This document shows, piece by piece, positions 7,644-16,151 of a DNA stretch of 24,387 nt. The position numbers were made by a program, and so were the translations under genes. How positions within the stretch are numbered: the stretch's first letter is position 1; each line of letters starts with the position of its first letter. The notes beneath the pieces are model-generated. The model did not search any database, was not told the origin of the DNA, and was given only the letters and a program-made list of their open reading frames with translations. The stretch is from CAYQMF01 sp964418595 (GTDB lineage: Bacteria; Planctomycetota; UBA1135; UBA2386): the NCBI GenBank assembly GCA_964418595.1, contig CAYQMF010000109.1:1-24387 (forward strand), read 5' to 3'.

Positions 7644-8818
7644 CGCTCGCCCTGGTTCGGCGCTCGGGAACCCTGCGGGGCACGTTCCCGGCCGGCACCA
7701 CGACTTGCTATGTGCGACGAGCCGGTGTGTTCGACTACGAAGCCGTCGTCTGTCCCCGTGAACCCGGCTTCAGCCTACGCGTCGCGCCGGGTGCGTACGA
7801 ACTGACGTGTGGGAGCAAGGGTGCCTACGTCGGCGCCAACGCCGTGCGCGTGGCGGCTGGGGTCGTGGTCGAGGTCGACCTCGCGGCGGATCGCCGCCCC
7901 CGCGTCGAGGTGGTGGTGCCGGACCTCGAGCCGGCGGCCGACTGGTGGTTGTCGTGCGCGCGTTCGATCCCCGGCGGGATGGTGGCCAAGTGGATGGCGC
8001 AAAGCACCCGCGGGGGCTCGATGCGCAAGCGCGAACTCGTCGCCGAGGTCACGCCCAACGCGGCGCAGCCGCACGCCTTCGCCGCCTGCGCGCCCACCAG
8101 TGGACGCTACACCCTCACGCTGGGGCACAAGCAGCTCGGCTTCCGCCTGTTCCGCGAGGTCGCGCTCGAGTTCGGCCAGACCAACCGCATCGTGGTGCCA
8201 GCGCTGGAGGGCAACCTCCGCGCCGACATGGGCAAGTACCCGGAGATCTGGGAGCACGGTGCGCAACACGGCATCGCCGGCCCGCGCCTCTGTCTCGAAC
8301 CCCTCGCGGGCGCGTCGTTCGGCGTGTTGGTGGCGCTTCCGGAGCCCGCCCAGTTCACGCTGCAGCACCTGCCCGTAGGCAGCTTCGCGCTGCATCACCA
8401 CCTGTACGAGACCGGCATGTTCCCAGCGAGCACGAAGGGCACCTGGGGGGGAGTCCACGTCACGGTCGCGACGACCACCGACACGCCGGTCGTCGCACTC
8501 GGTCGCACGAAGTCCGAGCCGACGAAGGTGATCGTCCGCGACGCCGACGGCGCCGCGGCCACCGGACGGCTCGGCGTGCGCGACCGCATGTTCGACTCGT
8601 GGTCGGCAGTGGTCGCGGAGAACACGACGCTGGCGGAGGCGTTCGACACGCTCCCGCCGCCCCCGGCCGTGCGCATGCTCGATGGGGCAGCGACGCTGCG
8701 GCTGGCCAGCGGCCACGTGCTCTTCGCGCTCGAGAACGACGATGGCAGCACTGTGTTCTTCGCGCGCGAAGTCGAGGCCGGCAAGGACCTCGAAGTGCGC
8801 GTGCCGGCACGGCGCTGA
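7640..8818 (+). CDS. Hypothetical beta-rich protein, start uncertain, possibly 5'-truncated
   Basis: The protein has 392 residues from TTG at 7640-7642; no ATG or GTG lies upstream in frame before a stop. I do not recognise a named family. The sequence alternates short beta-strand-like segments and glycine turns (FSLRVAPGAYELTCGS, GRYTLTLGHKQLGFRLFREV, FTLQHLPVGSFALHHH). This suggests repeated beta-sandwich domains like carboxypeptidase-regulatory or Cna-B-like modules of surface proteins. A signal peptide would be expected for such a protein, yet none follows the start. That is why I suspect loss of the 5' end or a misread start. Neighbours are the O-acetylation unit upstream and the sigma/A2M pair downstream. 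Codon use matches the GC-rich surroundings, so the reading frame looks real. Confidence 0.55.
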   Translation: MTLALVRRSGTLRGTFPAGTTTCYVRRAGVFDYEAVVCPREPGFSLRVAPGAYELTCGSKGAYVGANAVRVAAGVVVEVDLAADRRPRVEVVVPDLEPAADWWLSCARSIPGGMVAKWMAQSTRGGSMRKRELVAEVTPNAAQPHAFAACAPTSGRYTLTLGHKQLGFRLFREVALEFGQTNRIVVPALEGNLRADMGKYPEIWEHGAQHGIAGPRLCLEPLAGASFGVLVALPEPAQFTLQHLPVGSFALHHHLYETGMFPASTKGTWGGVHVTVATTTDTPVVALGRTKSEPTKVIVRDADGAAATGRLGVRDRMFDSWSAVVAENTTLAEAFDTLPPPPAVRMLDGAATLRLASGHVLFALENDDGSTVFFAREVEAGKDLEVRVPARR

Positions 8819-8841
8819 GCGCCGCCCCTCTCCCCGTGCCC

Positions 8842-8914
8842 GCACGAGCCTGAGCCCGAGCCAGCCAAGCGGCCGCGGAGCGGCGGCTTGGCACGCCCGA
8901 GCCCGAACTCGTGC
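8842..8914. terminator. Strong nested hairpin, candidate terminator or 5' structure before the sigma gene
   Basis: An inner hairpin pairs GCCAAGC (8864-8870) with GCTTGGC (8886-8892). After one G-G mismatch, GCCGC (8872-8876) pairs with GCGGC (8880-8884) around loop GGA. An outer pair, GCACGAG (8842-8848) with CTCGTGC (8908-8914), encloses it. The hairpin lies 45 bases past the stop of the upstream gene and about 100 before the sigma start. No T-run follows, so termination would be atypical. It could also be a dispersed intergenic palindrome. Confidence 0.5.
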
Positions 8915-9018
8915 CCCCAGCGCTCCGTCCCGACGCTCCGACCCATCCCCGCCCAACTTTTCTCCGCCTCCCCCAATCCGTTTCCCCCCGCCGGCGTCTT
9001 CACTCACACCACGAGCCC

Positions 9019-9567
9019 ATGAACACCCCGGCTGTCCCGCTCGCGGACCTGTTTCAGACCCATCGTGAGGGCCTGACCGGAGCGGTCCGGGGTGTGCTGG
9101 GTGGCGGGGCCGACGTCGCCGAGGTCCTGCAGGACGCCTTCCTCAAGTGCTGGAAGGCCCTGCGCCGCGGCGATCGGCCGCGCGACCCGGTGGCGTGGAT
9201 CTTCGTGGTGGTGTGGAACGTGGCGGTCGACGCCCGCAGGCGCGGGCAGCGGCGCCCCGTCCACGCGAGTCTCGACCAGGAGAACGCCGTGGAGATGCCA
9301 GTGCAGTCGCCCGTGGAGCAGTCGCCATCGCATCGCGCGGAGGTGCGCGAGCAGTTCGCCGTCGCGCAGGCCGCGATCGCGCGGCTCACCGATCCGGAGA
9401 AGCAGGTGTTCCTGCTGCGCGCGTCGGGCGGGCTGACCTTCGAGGCGGTGGCCGACGCGCTCTCGATCCCGGTCGGGACGGCGAAGACCCGCATGCGCAG
9501 CGCCCTGCAGACCCTGCGGCGCGAACTGACCGACCACGACGACGACACCCGGAGGGCAGCACGATGA
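9019..9567 (+). CDS. ECF-family RNA polymerase sigma factor
   Basis: This 182-residue sigma-70-type factor has only regions 2 and 4, as in extracytoplasmic-function sigma factors. Region 2 spans about 9-78 (VAEVLQDAFLKCWKAL, then DPVAWIFVVVWNVAVDARRR). Region 4 spans about 120-172 (ARLTDPEKQVFLLRASGG, then FEAVADALSIPVGTAKTRM, the helix-turn-helix for the -35 element). I chose ATG at 9019-9021, which leads straight into region 2; an upstream GTG in frame would add a Pro/Arg-rich leader. The stop overlaps the start of the alpha-2-macroglobulin gene as ATGA. The ribosome site of that gene lies inside this one, so the two are coupled. The placement suggests the big membrane protein regulates this factor, but that is inference. 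No ribosome site is visible before the ATG. Confidence 0.92.
   Translation: MNTPAVPLADLFQTHREGLTGAVRGVLGGGADVAEVLQDAFLKCWKALRRGDRPRDPVAWIFVVVWNVAVDARRRGQRRPVHASLDQENAVEMPVQSPVEQSPSHRAEVREQFAVAQAAIARLTDPEKQVFLLRASGGLTFEAVADALSIPVGTAKTRMRSALQTLRRELTDHDDDTRRAAR
9551..9555 (+). promoter_or_regulatory. Ribosome binding site GGAGG of the A2M gene
   Basis: GGAGG ends 8 bases before the ATG at 9564. It is one of few clear Shine-Dalgarno sequences in this window. It fixes the start of the A2M gene although the open frame extends far upstream inside the sigma gene. Confidence 0.75.
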
Positions 9568-12500
9568 GCACGCACGACGACGAAGCCTTCACCCCGCACG
9601 AGCGCGACGCCCTGGAGCAGGAGCTGCTCGAGCTGCACTTCGGGTGCCACGAAGACCCCGCGGCATTGGAGGCGCGCCTCGCGGCGGAGCCGGCGCTGCG
9701 CGCGCTGCAGGCCGAGGTGCTGCGCAAGGCCGACGTCCTGCGCCGCGCGGCTCGCCCGGCGACGCCGCCGCTCGCGGTGCGGGCGCCAAGGTCCTGGTAC
9801 CGTCGGCCGGCGTTGCGCATCGGCATCGCCGCGGGTCTCGCCGCGTGCGCGGTGCTCGTGCCGCTCGCGCGCTGGGGCTACCACGCGTGGGAGGCGAACC
9901 GCATCGCGCGCGCAGAGGTGCGCGTGACGGTGAGCGCGCCGCGCACGGTGGCGGCCGGGGCGCCGTGGAGCTTCACGGTGCAGAGCGAGGACCTCACCGG
10001 CGCGGCGAAGGCCTGCGTCGTGCGCTACCAGACTTCGCTCGCCGACGGCACCGAACTCGCGCGCGGTGTGAGCTCCTCGACGACGGGCAACGTGGTCTTC
10101 GACCTGCCCGCGAGCCTGCAGGTCCCGCAGCGCCTCGTCGTCGAGGCCGAGTGCGGCGATCGCACGGTGCGTCAGGAACTCGCGCTCGCCACGGGGGCGG
10201 CCACGCCGCTCGTGCACGTCAGCACCGACAAGCCGGTGTACCGACCGGGCGAGCGCGTGTTCGTGCGCTCGGTGGCGCTCGATCGCCTCACGCTCGCGCC
10301 GCGCGCGCACCGCGTGACGATGGCGGTGAAGGTGAAGGACCCCAAGGGCGCGGTCGTGTTCGAGGACCATCGGATCGAACTGCGCGGTGAGCCGGGGGGC
10401 GACGATGTCGGCGCCACCACCTGGACCATCCCGGCCGACTGCGCCGGCGGCGAGCACACCCTCGAGCTGATCTCGCCGGACGAGACCTTCCCGCCGGAAC
10501 GCGCGACCTTCGTGGTGCGCAGCTACCAGGCGCCGCGGTTGGCGAAGACCCTCGTCCTCGATCGCAAGACATACCTGCCCGGCCAGACCGGCGGCGCGGA
10601 GCTGCGCGTCGAGCGGATGGGCGGTGGCGTCGCGGCAGGTGCCAACGTGCGCGCTGCGGTCGTGCTCGATGGCGACGAGGTGTGGACCGGGAGCGCCGCG
10701 CTCGACGCGGCCGGGCGCGCGGTCTTGCGCTTCGCGATCCCGCGCGAAGTGCGCGAGGGCGCGGCGCGCTTCGTGGCGCGCGTCGAGGACGGCGGTGTCG
10801 TCGAGACGGAGGTGAAGCCGTTCGTGGTGCCGACCGGCAGGGTCCTGGTCGCGTGCCTGCCGGAGGGTGGCGAGCTGATCGCGGGCGTCGAGAACCGCGT
10901 GTACCTGGAAGCGACCGACCCGCTGGGTCGGCCGGTCGACACGCGGGGCACGGTGCACGACGCGCGCGGTGAGGTCGTGGCGACGTTCCGCACCGAGCAC
11001 CAGGGGCGCGCGCGCGTGGTGTTCACGCCGCGGCTCGGAACCAGGTATGCGGTGCGCACCCAGGCGACCGCGCCGAGCACGGAGTTCGCGCTGCCCGAGG
11101 TGAAGGCGAAGGGGATCGCGCTGCGTGCGCTCGACGAGGGCATCGTCGCGGGCGCGCCCGTGCGCGTGCGCGTGGCCGGGCGCGGCGACGGCCCGTGGCT
11201 GGTCGGCGTGTTCTGTCGGGGCGCGTTGCTCGCGCAGCAGGCGCTGCGCCCTGACGACCAGGGCGACGTGCATGCCGACGTCGAGCTGCCACTGCCCGCG
11301 GCGGCGACCGGTGTCTTGCGGGTGACGGTGTTCGATCGCACCCTGCAACCGTTGGCCGAGCGGCTCGTGCAGCGGGCGTCGGCGCGGCGGGTGCAGGTCG
11401 CGTTCACGCAGGAGCGCAGCGTGCTGGCGCCTGGGGGGGCGCAGCGCGTCAACGTGCGCACCACCGACGAGACCGGCGCGCCGATCGCCGCGATCGTGGG
11501 CGTGTCGGTCACCGACCGCGCCGCGGTGGCGATGGGCCTCGAGCCCCGCGTCGGGCTCGTCGACCACAGCTTGCTCTTCGCCGACGTCGAGCGCGGCGAG
11601 GACCTCGGCGACTTCTTCGCGGGTGGCGAGCACACGCCGCGCAACGTCGATCTCCTGCTGGGGACGCGGGGCTGGCGGCGCTTCGTGTGGCGCGGTGGCG
11701 TCGAGGCGCAGGCGCAGCTCGCGGCGCACGGCGACGCGGCGAGTTCGCTGCTCGCGCACGAGGGTCACGGCGGGATGCCGCAGGTGGCGAGCAACCGCCA
11801 GCAGGTGGACGGCGCCGAGCGCGGGCATGAGCAACTGGCGCGCAACAGCCGGCGGGCCGCGGGTGAAGTGGCGTCGATCGCGCTCGCCTTGCTCGTGCTG
11901 CTGCTCCTCGCGGAGACGGCCGCGGCGTGTGGCGGGCGTTGGCTCCGCCTGCGTGTGCCGGGGCAGGTCGGTCTGGCCGGCGGGGTCGTGGTGGCGGTGA
12001 TCCTCGCGTTCGTTCCGCTGTTCGGGTCGGGCCTGCGCGATCGGATGGCGCCCGGCGCGGCGTTCGTGATGGCGGAGTTCGCGGCGGATGCCGGCGACCG
12101 GGCTGGCTTCGTCGGGGCCGAAGCGAGGGAGGAGCGGTGGAGGTGGTTCGCGGACGGTGAGAACGGTGCGGACATCCCAAGGCTCGCGTGGCGCGAGGCG
12201 GCCGGCGGCGAAGGCGTCGAGGTTCTCGATGCCGAGGTGCCGGCCGCGGAGCCCGTCGGTGTGGTCGCTCGCGACGACGACGACCGTCGGGTGGCCCTTC
12301 GCCTTGCCCGCATCCAGCAGCGCATGCGCGAGTACGCGCACGCCCGGTCCCCCGACGAGACGCGCTCCGACTTCACGGAGACCGTGTACTGGAATCCGCT
12401 CCTCGCGACCGGGGCAGACGGCGCCGCGTCGTTCGCCTTCCAGGTCAGCGATTCCGTCACGACCTGGCTCGTACGCGGGGACGCGCACGGCACGGGCACG

Positions 12501-14447
12501 AGCGCCGGTCGCGTCGGTCAGGCGGAGGCGTCGTTCGACGCGCGCCTGCCCTTCCACGTGGACGCGAAGCTACCGGTCGAGGTCAGCGCCGACGATCGCC
12601 TGCTCCTGCCGGTGGCGGTCGTGCTCGCCGACGGCGATGGCGACGCGGCCGATCTCGCCGTGCGGGCCACCGGCCCGCTCGCGCTGAACGGCAGCGGCGA
12701 CGTGCGCGTGCGCCTGATCGATGGGCGCGGGCGCGCGCTCGTGCCGGTGATCGTCGGCGACGCAGCCGGCGAAGGCAGCCTGCGCCTGCTGGGCTCGGCG
12801 GGTCGGTTCCGTGACCGCGTCGAGCAGCGCATCGTGGTCGCGCCACGTGGCTTCCCGCACGTCCGCTCGTTCGGCGGCACGGTGGCTGCCGGCGAACCGG
12901 GGCGCTTCGTGGTGCCGATGCCGCGCCGCGCGAGCCCGGGTTCGGCGCGGCTGACGCTCAAGCTGTATCCCTCCCCGCTCGCGACCATGCGCGACGGCCT
13001 GCAGGGCATGCTGCGCGAACCGTGCGGCTGCTTCGAGCAGGCCAGCTCCGCCAACTATCCGAACACGATGGTGCTCTCGTACCTGGAGGCGAGCGGCGAT
13101 GACGTGCCGATGGTCGCATCGCGCGCGCGTGAGTTGCTGCCCGCCGGCTACCGCAAGCTCGCCGGCTACGAGTGCAAGGAGCGCGGCTACGAGTGGTTCG
13201 GCGGCGACCCGGGGCACGAGGCGCTCACCGCGTACGGGCTGCTGCAGTTCCGCGACATGAGCAAGGTGCACGACGTCGACGCCGCGATGGTCGCGCGCAC
13301 GAGCGCGTGGCTGCTCGGGCGGCGTGACGGCAAGGGCGGGTTCCTGGTCAACGAACGCGCGCTCGACACCTTCGGGCGGGCGCCGCAGAGCGTGACGGAG
13401 CCGTACCTGGTGTACGCGCTGCTGTATTCCGGCACGTCGGCCGCGCAGTTGACCCGCGAGTTGGACGCGCTCACCGCGCGCGTGGCGACGACGGCCGACG
13501 CCTACGAGCTGGCGGTGGTGGCGAACGCGCTGCGCGCGGGAGAGCGTGCGGAGGCGGCGTCGGCGTGCGTGCGCCTCGTGGCGATGCAGGCCGCCGACGG
13601 TTCGCTGCGCGGCAGCACCACGAGCATCACGAGTTCCGGCGGCGACGACCTCGCGGTCGAGACCACGTCGTTCGCGATCCTCGCGTGGTTGACCGACGGC
13701 AGCTACGCCGGTCAGGTGCGCGCGGCCGTGGAATGGCTGCGCGGGCAGCAGTCGGCGCGCGGGACCTTCGGCGCCACGCAGGCGACGATCATGGGGCTCA
13801 AGGCGCTCACCGCGTACGCGCAGGTCGCGCGCACCATGCAGGCGCCCGGCACCGTGCACGTGTTCGTGAACGGGAGGCAGGCGGCGACGCAGGCCTTCGC
13901 GGCGGGACACCCCGACGCGCTGGTGTTCGAGCTGTGGGACGCGGCGGGCACGGGCGACGCGGAGGTCCGCGTCGAACTCGAAGGCGGCGGCGGCGCGCTG
14001 CCGTGGGCCTGCGACCTCGCCTACCACACCGACCAGCCGGCGGATGATCAGGGCGCGAAGGTCGCGATCGCGACGCGGCTTGCGCAGGCGAGCGTGGAGG
14101 AGGGGCGGACGGTCGGCCTGCACGTGGCCGTGCAGAACAGGACCGACGCGGGTCTGCCGATGACGATGGCGATCGTGGGGCTGCCCGCCGGGCTCGAGAT
14201 CCCGACCGCGGAGCTGGTTGATCGCCAGCGCGCCGGGGCCTTCGACCTGTGGGAGCTCCGCGGCCGGGAGCTGGTGCTCTACTGGCGCGGGCTCGCGCCG
14301 AACGCGGAGCGGGGAGTCGCGCTCGATTGCGTGGCGCGCATCCCCGGTGTGACGACGGGCCCGGCGTCGAGGACGTATCTGTACTACACGCCGGGCGACG
14401 TGCGATGGGCGCCGCCGCTGCGGGTCGACGTGACGGCGCTGCGGTGA
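9564..14447 (+). CDS. Membrane-anchored bacterial alpha-2-macroglobulin with thioester and an N-terminal cytoplasmic (anti-sigma-like) region
   Basis: The protein has 1627 residues. Residues 1-84 are acidic/helical and precede membrane segment 1 (85-106), so they lie in the cytoplasm. I infer an anti-sigma role from the ATGA overlap with the sigma gene; the zinc-type HxxxCxxC motif is absent. Macroglobulin domains follow: MG2 from about 216 (STDKPVYRPGERVFVRS) and an MG4-like part (LPEGGELIAGVENRVY). Two further hydrophobic segments at 769-789 and 802-822 flank an Arg-rich loop, a hairpin into the membrane and back. The A2M domain starts near 930 (DFTETVYWNP, SDSVTTWLVRG). The thioester CFEQ is complete (Cys1156, Gln1159) in a helical thioester domain to about 1480, and a C-terminal beta domain ends the protein. 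The thioester is known to trap attacking proteases covalently. Sigma-linked sensing of envelope attack is inference. Confidence 0.88.
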   Translation: MSTHDDEAFTPHERDALEQELLELHFGCHEDPAALEARLAAEPALRALQAEVLRKADVLRRAARPATPPLAVRAPRSWYRRPALRIGIAAGLAACAVLVPLARWGYHAWEANRIARAEVRVTVSAPRTVAAGAPWSFTVQSEDLTGAAKACVVRYQTSLADGTELARGVSSSTTGNVVFDLPASLQVPQRLVVEAECGDRTVRQELALATGAATPLVHVSTDKPVYRPGERVFVRSVALDRLTLAPRAHRVTMAVKVKDPKGAVVFEDHRIELRGEPGGDDVGATTWTIPADCAGGEHTLELISPDETFPPERATFVVRSYQAPRLAKTLVLDRKTYLPGQTGGAELRVERMGGGVAAGANVRAAVVLDGDEVWTGSAALDAAGRAVLRFAIPREVREGAARFVARVEDGGVVETEVKPFVVPTGRVLVACLPEGGELIAGVENRVYLEATDPLGRPVDTRGTVHDARGEVVATFRTEHQGRARVVFTPRLGTRYAVRTQATAPSTEFALPEVKAKGIALRALDEGIVAGAPVRVRVAGRGDGPWLVGVFCRGALLAQQALRPDDQGDVHADVELPLPAAATGVLRVTVFDRTLQPLAERLVQRASARRVQVAFTQERSVLAPGGAQRVNVRTTDETGAPIAAIVGVSVTDRAAVAMGLEPRVGLVDHSLLFADVERGEDLGDFFAGGEHTPRNVDLLLGTRGWRRFVWRGGVEAQAQLAAHGDAASSLLAHEGHGGMPQVASNRQQVDGAERGHEQLARNSRRAAGEVASIALALLVLLLLAETAAACGGRWLRLRVPGQVGLAGGVVVAVILAFVPLFGSGLRDRMAPGAAFVMAEFAADAGDRAGFVGAEAREERWRWFADGENGADIPRLAWREAAGGEGVEVLDAEVPAAEPVGVVARDDDDRRVALRLARIQQRMREYAHARSPDETRSDFTETVYWNPLLATGADGAASFAFQVSDSVTTWLVRGDAHGTGTSAGRVGQAEASFDARLPFHVDAKLPVEVSADDRLLLPVAVVLADGDGDAADLAVRATGPLALNGSGDVRVRLIDGRGRALVPVIVGDAAGEGSLRLLGSAGRFRDRVEQRIVVAPRGFPHVRSFGGTVAAGEPGRFVVPMPRRASPGSARLTLKLYPSPLATMRDGLQGMLREPCGCFEQASSANYPNTMVLSYLEASGDDVPMVASRARELLPAGYRKLAGYECKERGYEWFGGDPGHEALTAYGLLQFRDMSKVHDVDAAMVARTSAWLLGRRDGKGGFLVNERALDTFGRAPQSVTEPYLVYALLYSGTSAAQLTRELDALTARVATTADAYELAVVANALRAGERAEAASACVRLVAMQAADGSLRGSTTSITSSGGDDLAVETTSFAILAWLTDGSYAGQVRAAVEWLRGQQSARGTFGATQATIMGLKALTAYAQVARTMQAPGTVHVFVNGRQAATQAFAAGHPDALVFELWDAAGTGDAEVRVELEGGGGALPWACDLAYHTDQPADDQGAKVAIATRLAQASVEEGRTVGLHVAVQNRTDAGLPMTMAIVGLPAGLEIPTAELVDRQRAGAFDLWELRGRELVLYWRGLAPNAERGVALDCVARIPGVTTGPASRTYLYYTPGDVRWAPPLRVDVTALR

Positions 14448-14528
14448 GGGCTACTTTGGGCTTGTAACTCGCAACAGCACAGCGCCGGCGAAACCCTGAA
14501 TCGTGTGGTGTGTTCTGGCCTAAAACAC
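14448..14528. terminator. Convergent intergenic region with a weak hairpin
   Basis: This short region separates the ends of the A2M and peroxidase genes, which converge. GTGTT (14510-14514) pairs with AACAC (14524-14528), overlapping the peroxidase stop. The stem is only five bases, so a shared terminator is possible but not convincing. Confidence 0.2.
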
Positions 14529-16151
14529 CGGAATCGAAACACCGCCAGACGCCGAGACCCCTTGTGGGGACGCCGAGTCCAGAATGAGCCACTGGCAATA
14601 GAAGGATGTGCCTCTCAGCGATGAGATCGAGGGGACTTCGAGAACGGTGGAGCTGTACCCACTACCGGCTCCGCTTCCAGCGGACGTCCCCGGAACAAGC
14701 ACGAGTCCAGCTGTTACACCGACCCATATGTCAACACCCAGAATGCGAATCGGAGATTGCGCGTGGGCCGCGTCCAAGAGAAGCAGCGTGCCTTGGCCGC
14801 CGATCGTGTTGCGCAAGCCAATGGAGAGCTGTCGGTTGCCGATGAAGGATGGTTCCAACGCCACGAGTTCGGGTACCAGGTTGCCGCTTCCGGCAGTTCC
14901 GAGTCCGTACGGCATGGGTACGCGGGCCGACTCGGTGTACAAGCGTGGTCTGTCGAAAGGGGCCGTCTCGGTCGCCACGCGTGGGTCCGTGAGTGATCCG
15001 AGGAACGCCAGCAGGTCACTCTTCTCGGCCGCGGTCAGCGGAGGGATGATCGGTTGCAGAAGTGCATCGCGGTTTACGCTGAAGTCGCCGCCACGGTCAT
15101 AGAAATCAATCACGTCCATGAGCGTCTTGGCCTGGCCGTTGTGAAAATACGGAGCGCTCAACTCGACGTTTCGGAGGTCCGGGATCTTGAACTGCCCCAA
15201 ACCGCCCCCTTGATCTTCGGTCCAGGGTCGCACACCGGTGTTCCGGAGGACGATATCCGTGAGCAGCGGTTCGCGGTGGCACACAGCGCACCGGGCCCGG
15301 CCAGAGAAGAGAGCATGGCCTCGCTGCTCCGCGGGGGTGAAGACGCCCCGCCCAGTCCGCCAAAGGTCGTATGGCGTCTGGTCAGCGATCAGGGTGCGCT
15401 CGTAGGTCGCAATCGCCATTGCGATGCGATCGGGGGTTATCGAGGAAACCCCGAAGACCTGTCGAAAGATTGTCCCGTAGCTGCGCCCATTGAGGAACTG
15501 AGCGAGAGTCGGAGGAACGTTCGTGGCAAGGGCGAGAGGCGTCGTGCTCGAGAGTCTCGTCATAAGGTCTATCCAGGCTCGCTGGGCGTGCGCCATTTCG
15601 ACGGGATCCAGGAGCGGGCCCGCCGCCTGGGTCTCGAGTGCCGCGTTTCGGGTAAGGCGGACGGCGCCTGTTTGCGGATCGCGAAACACGTCACCCGCAC
15701 GAGCGTCCCAGAATAGTTTTGGGGAGTACGCAGCGTTCACGACTGTGGGAGCGTGTCGGGCCGTCACCTGCTCCTCCAGTCCAAACAGTAGCGCCCACTG
15801 CAAAGAGCCGGATGCTGATCGAGAAATGACACCGGAGGATCCGACAATGTCGTCCGACGTGTGAAACAGAGTGTCCGCGCCGGGGTGCAGGCTCTTGCGT
15901 CGTCCGGGCTGCGGAAGCACAGACCTGGGGTCAGCGCCGCCAGCGGCGAACCGATGGCAGGTCCCGCACGCAACGGTGTTCGAGGAAGAGACCTGTTCAT
16001 CCCAGAAAAGTGCCTTTCCGAGCTGCGCCTTCTCCGGAGTGTGGGGATTCTCTGGTGGATAGGGTACAGGCGGGAGTGTCGGCTGTGCAGGTAGCGCAAC
16101 GCAAGACAAGCTGACAAAGGCGAGAGAGTACAAGGCAGTCTTCGAGATCAT
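14520..16151 (-). CDS. Di-heme cytochrome c peroxidase/MauG-family protein with extra C-terminal module
   Basis: The protein has 543 residues. A signal peptide (1-22, ending VALPA) sends it to the periplasm. Two c-type heme sites are present: CGTCH (62-66) and CAVCH (288-292). Family landmarks are APTVVNAAYSPKLFWDARAG, LLDPVEMAH and LSAPYFHNGQAKTLMDVI (332-349). Classical members reduce hydrogen peroxide with electrons from small cytochromes; MauG-like members oxidise protein side chains. The peroxidase part ends near 390. About 130 extra residues (413-543) form a beta-rich tail beginning YGLGTAGSGNLVPEL that resembles the tail of the FG-GAP protein encoded just upstream. ATG at 16149-16151 overlaps that gene's stop as ATGA. 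The tail may be a sorting or surface-attachment module; this is inference. Confidence 0.88.
   Translation of the reverse strand: MISKTALYSLAFVSLSCVALPAQPTLPPVPYPPENPHTPEKAQLGKALFWDEQVSSSNTVACGTCHRFAAGGADPRSVLPQPGRRKSLHPGADTLFHTSDDIVGSSGVISRSASGSLQWALLFGLEEQVTARHAPTVVNAAYSPKLFWDARAGDVFRDPQTGAVRLTRNAALETQAAGPLLDPVEMAHAQRAWIDLMTRLSSTTPLALATNVPPTLAQFLNGRSYGTIFRQVFGVSSITPDRIAMAIATYERTLIADQTPYDLWRTGRGVFTPAEQRGHALFSGRARCAVCHREPLLTDIVLRNTGVRPWTEDQGGGLGQFKIPDLRNVELSAPYFHNGQAKTLMDVIDFYDRGGDFSVNRDALLQPIIPPLTAAEKSDLLAFLGSLTDPRVATETAPFDRPRLYTESARVPMPYGLGTAGSGNLVPELVALEPSFIGNRQLSIGLRNTIGGQGTLLLLDAAHAQSPIRILGVDIWVGVTAGLVLVPGTSAGSGAGSGYSSTVLEVPSISSLRGTSFYCQWLILDSASPQGVSASGGVSIPVF

Noticed and set aside
9054..12557. 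A very long open frame (1167 residues) on the minus strand
   Set aside because: It lies antisense to the sigma and A2M genes and encodes His/Arg-rich sequence with no motif. High GC makes such long antisense frames common.
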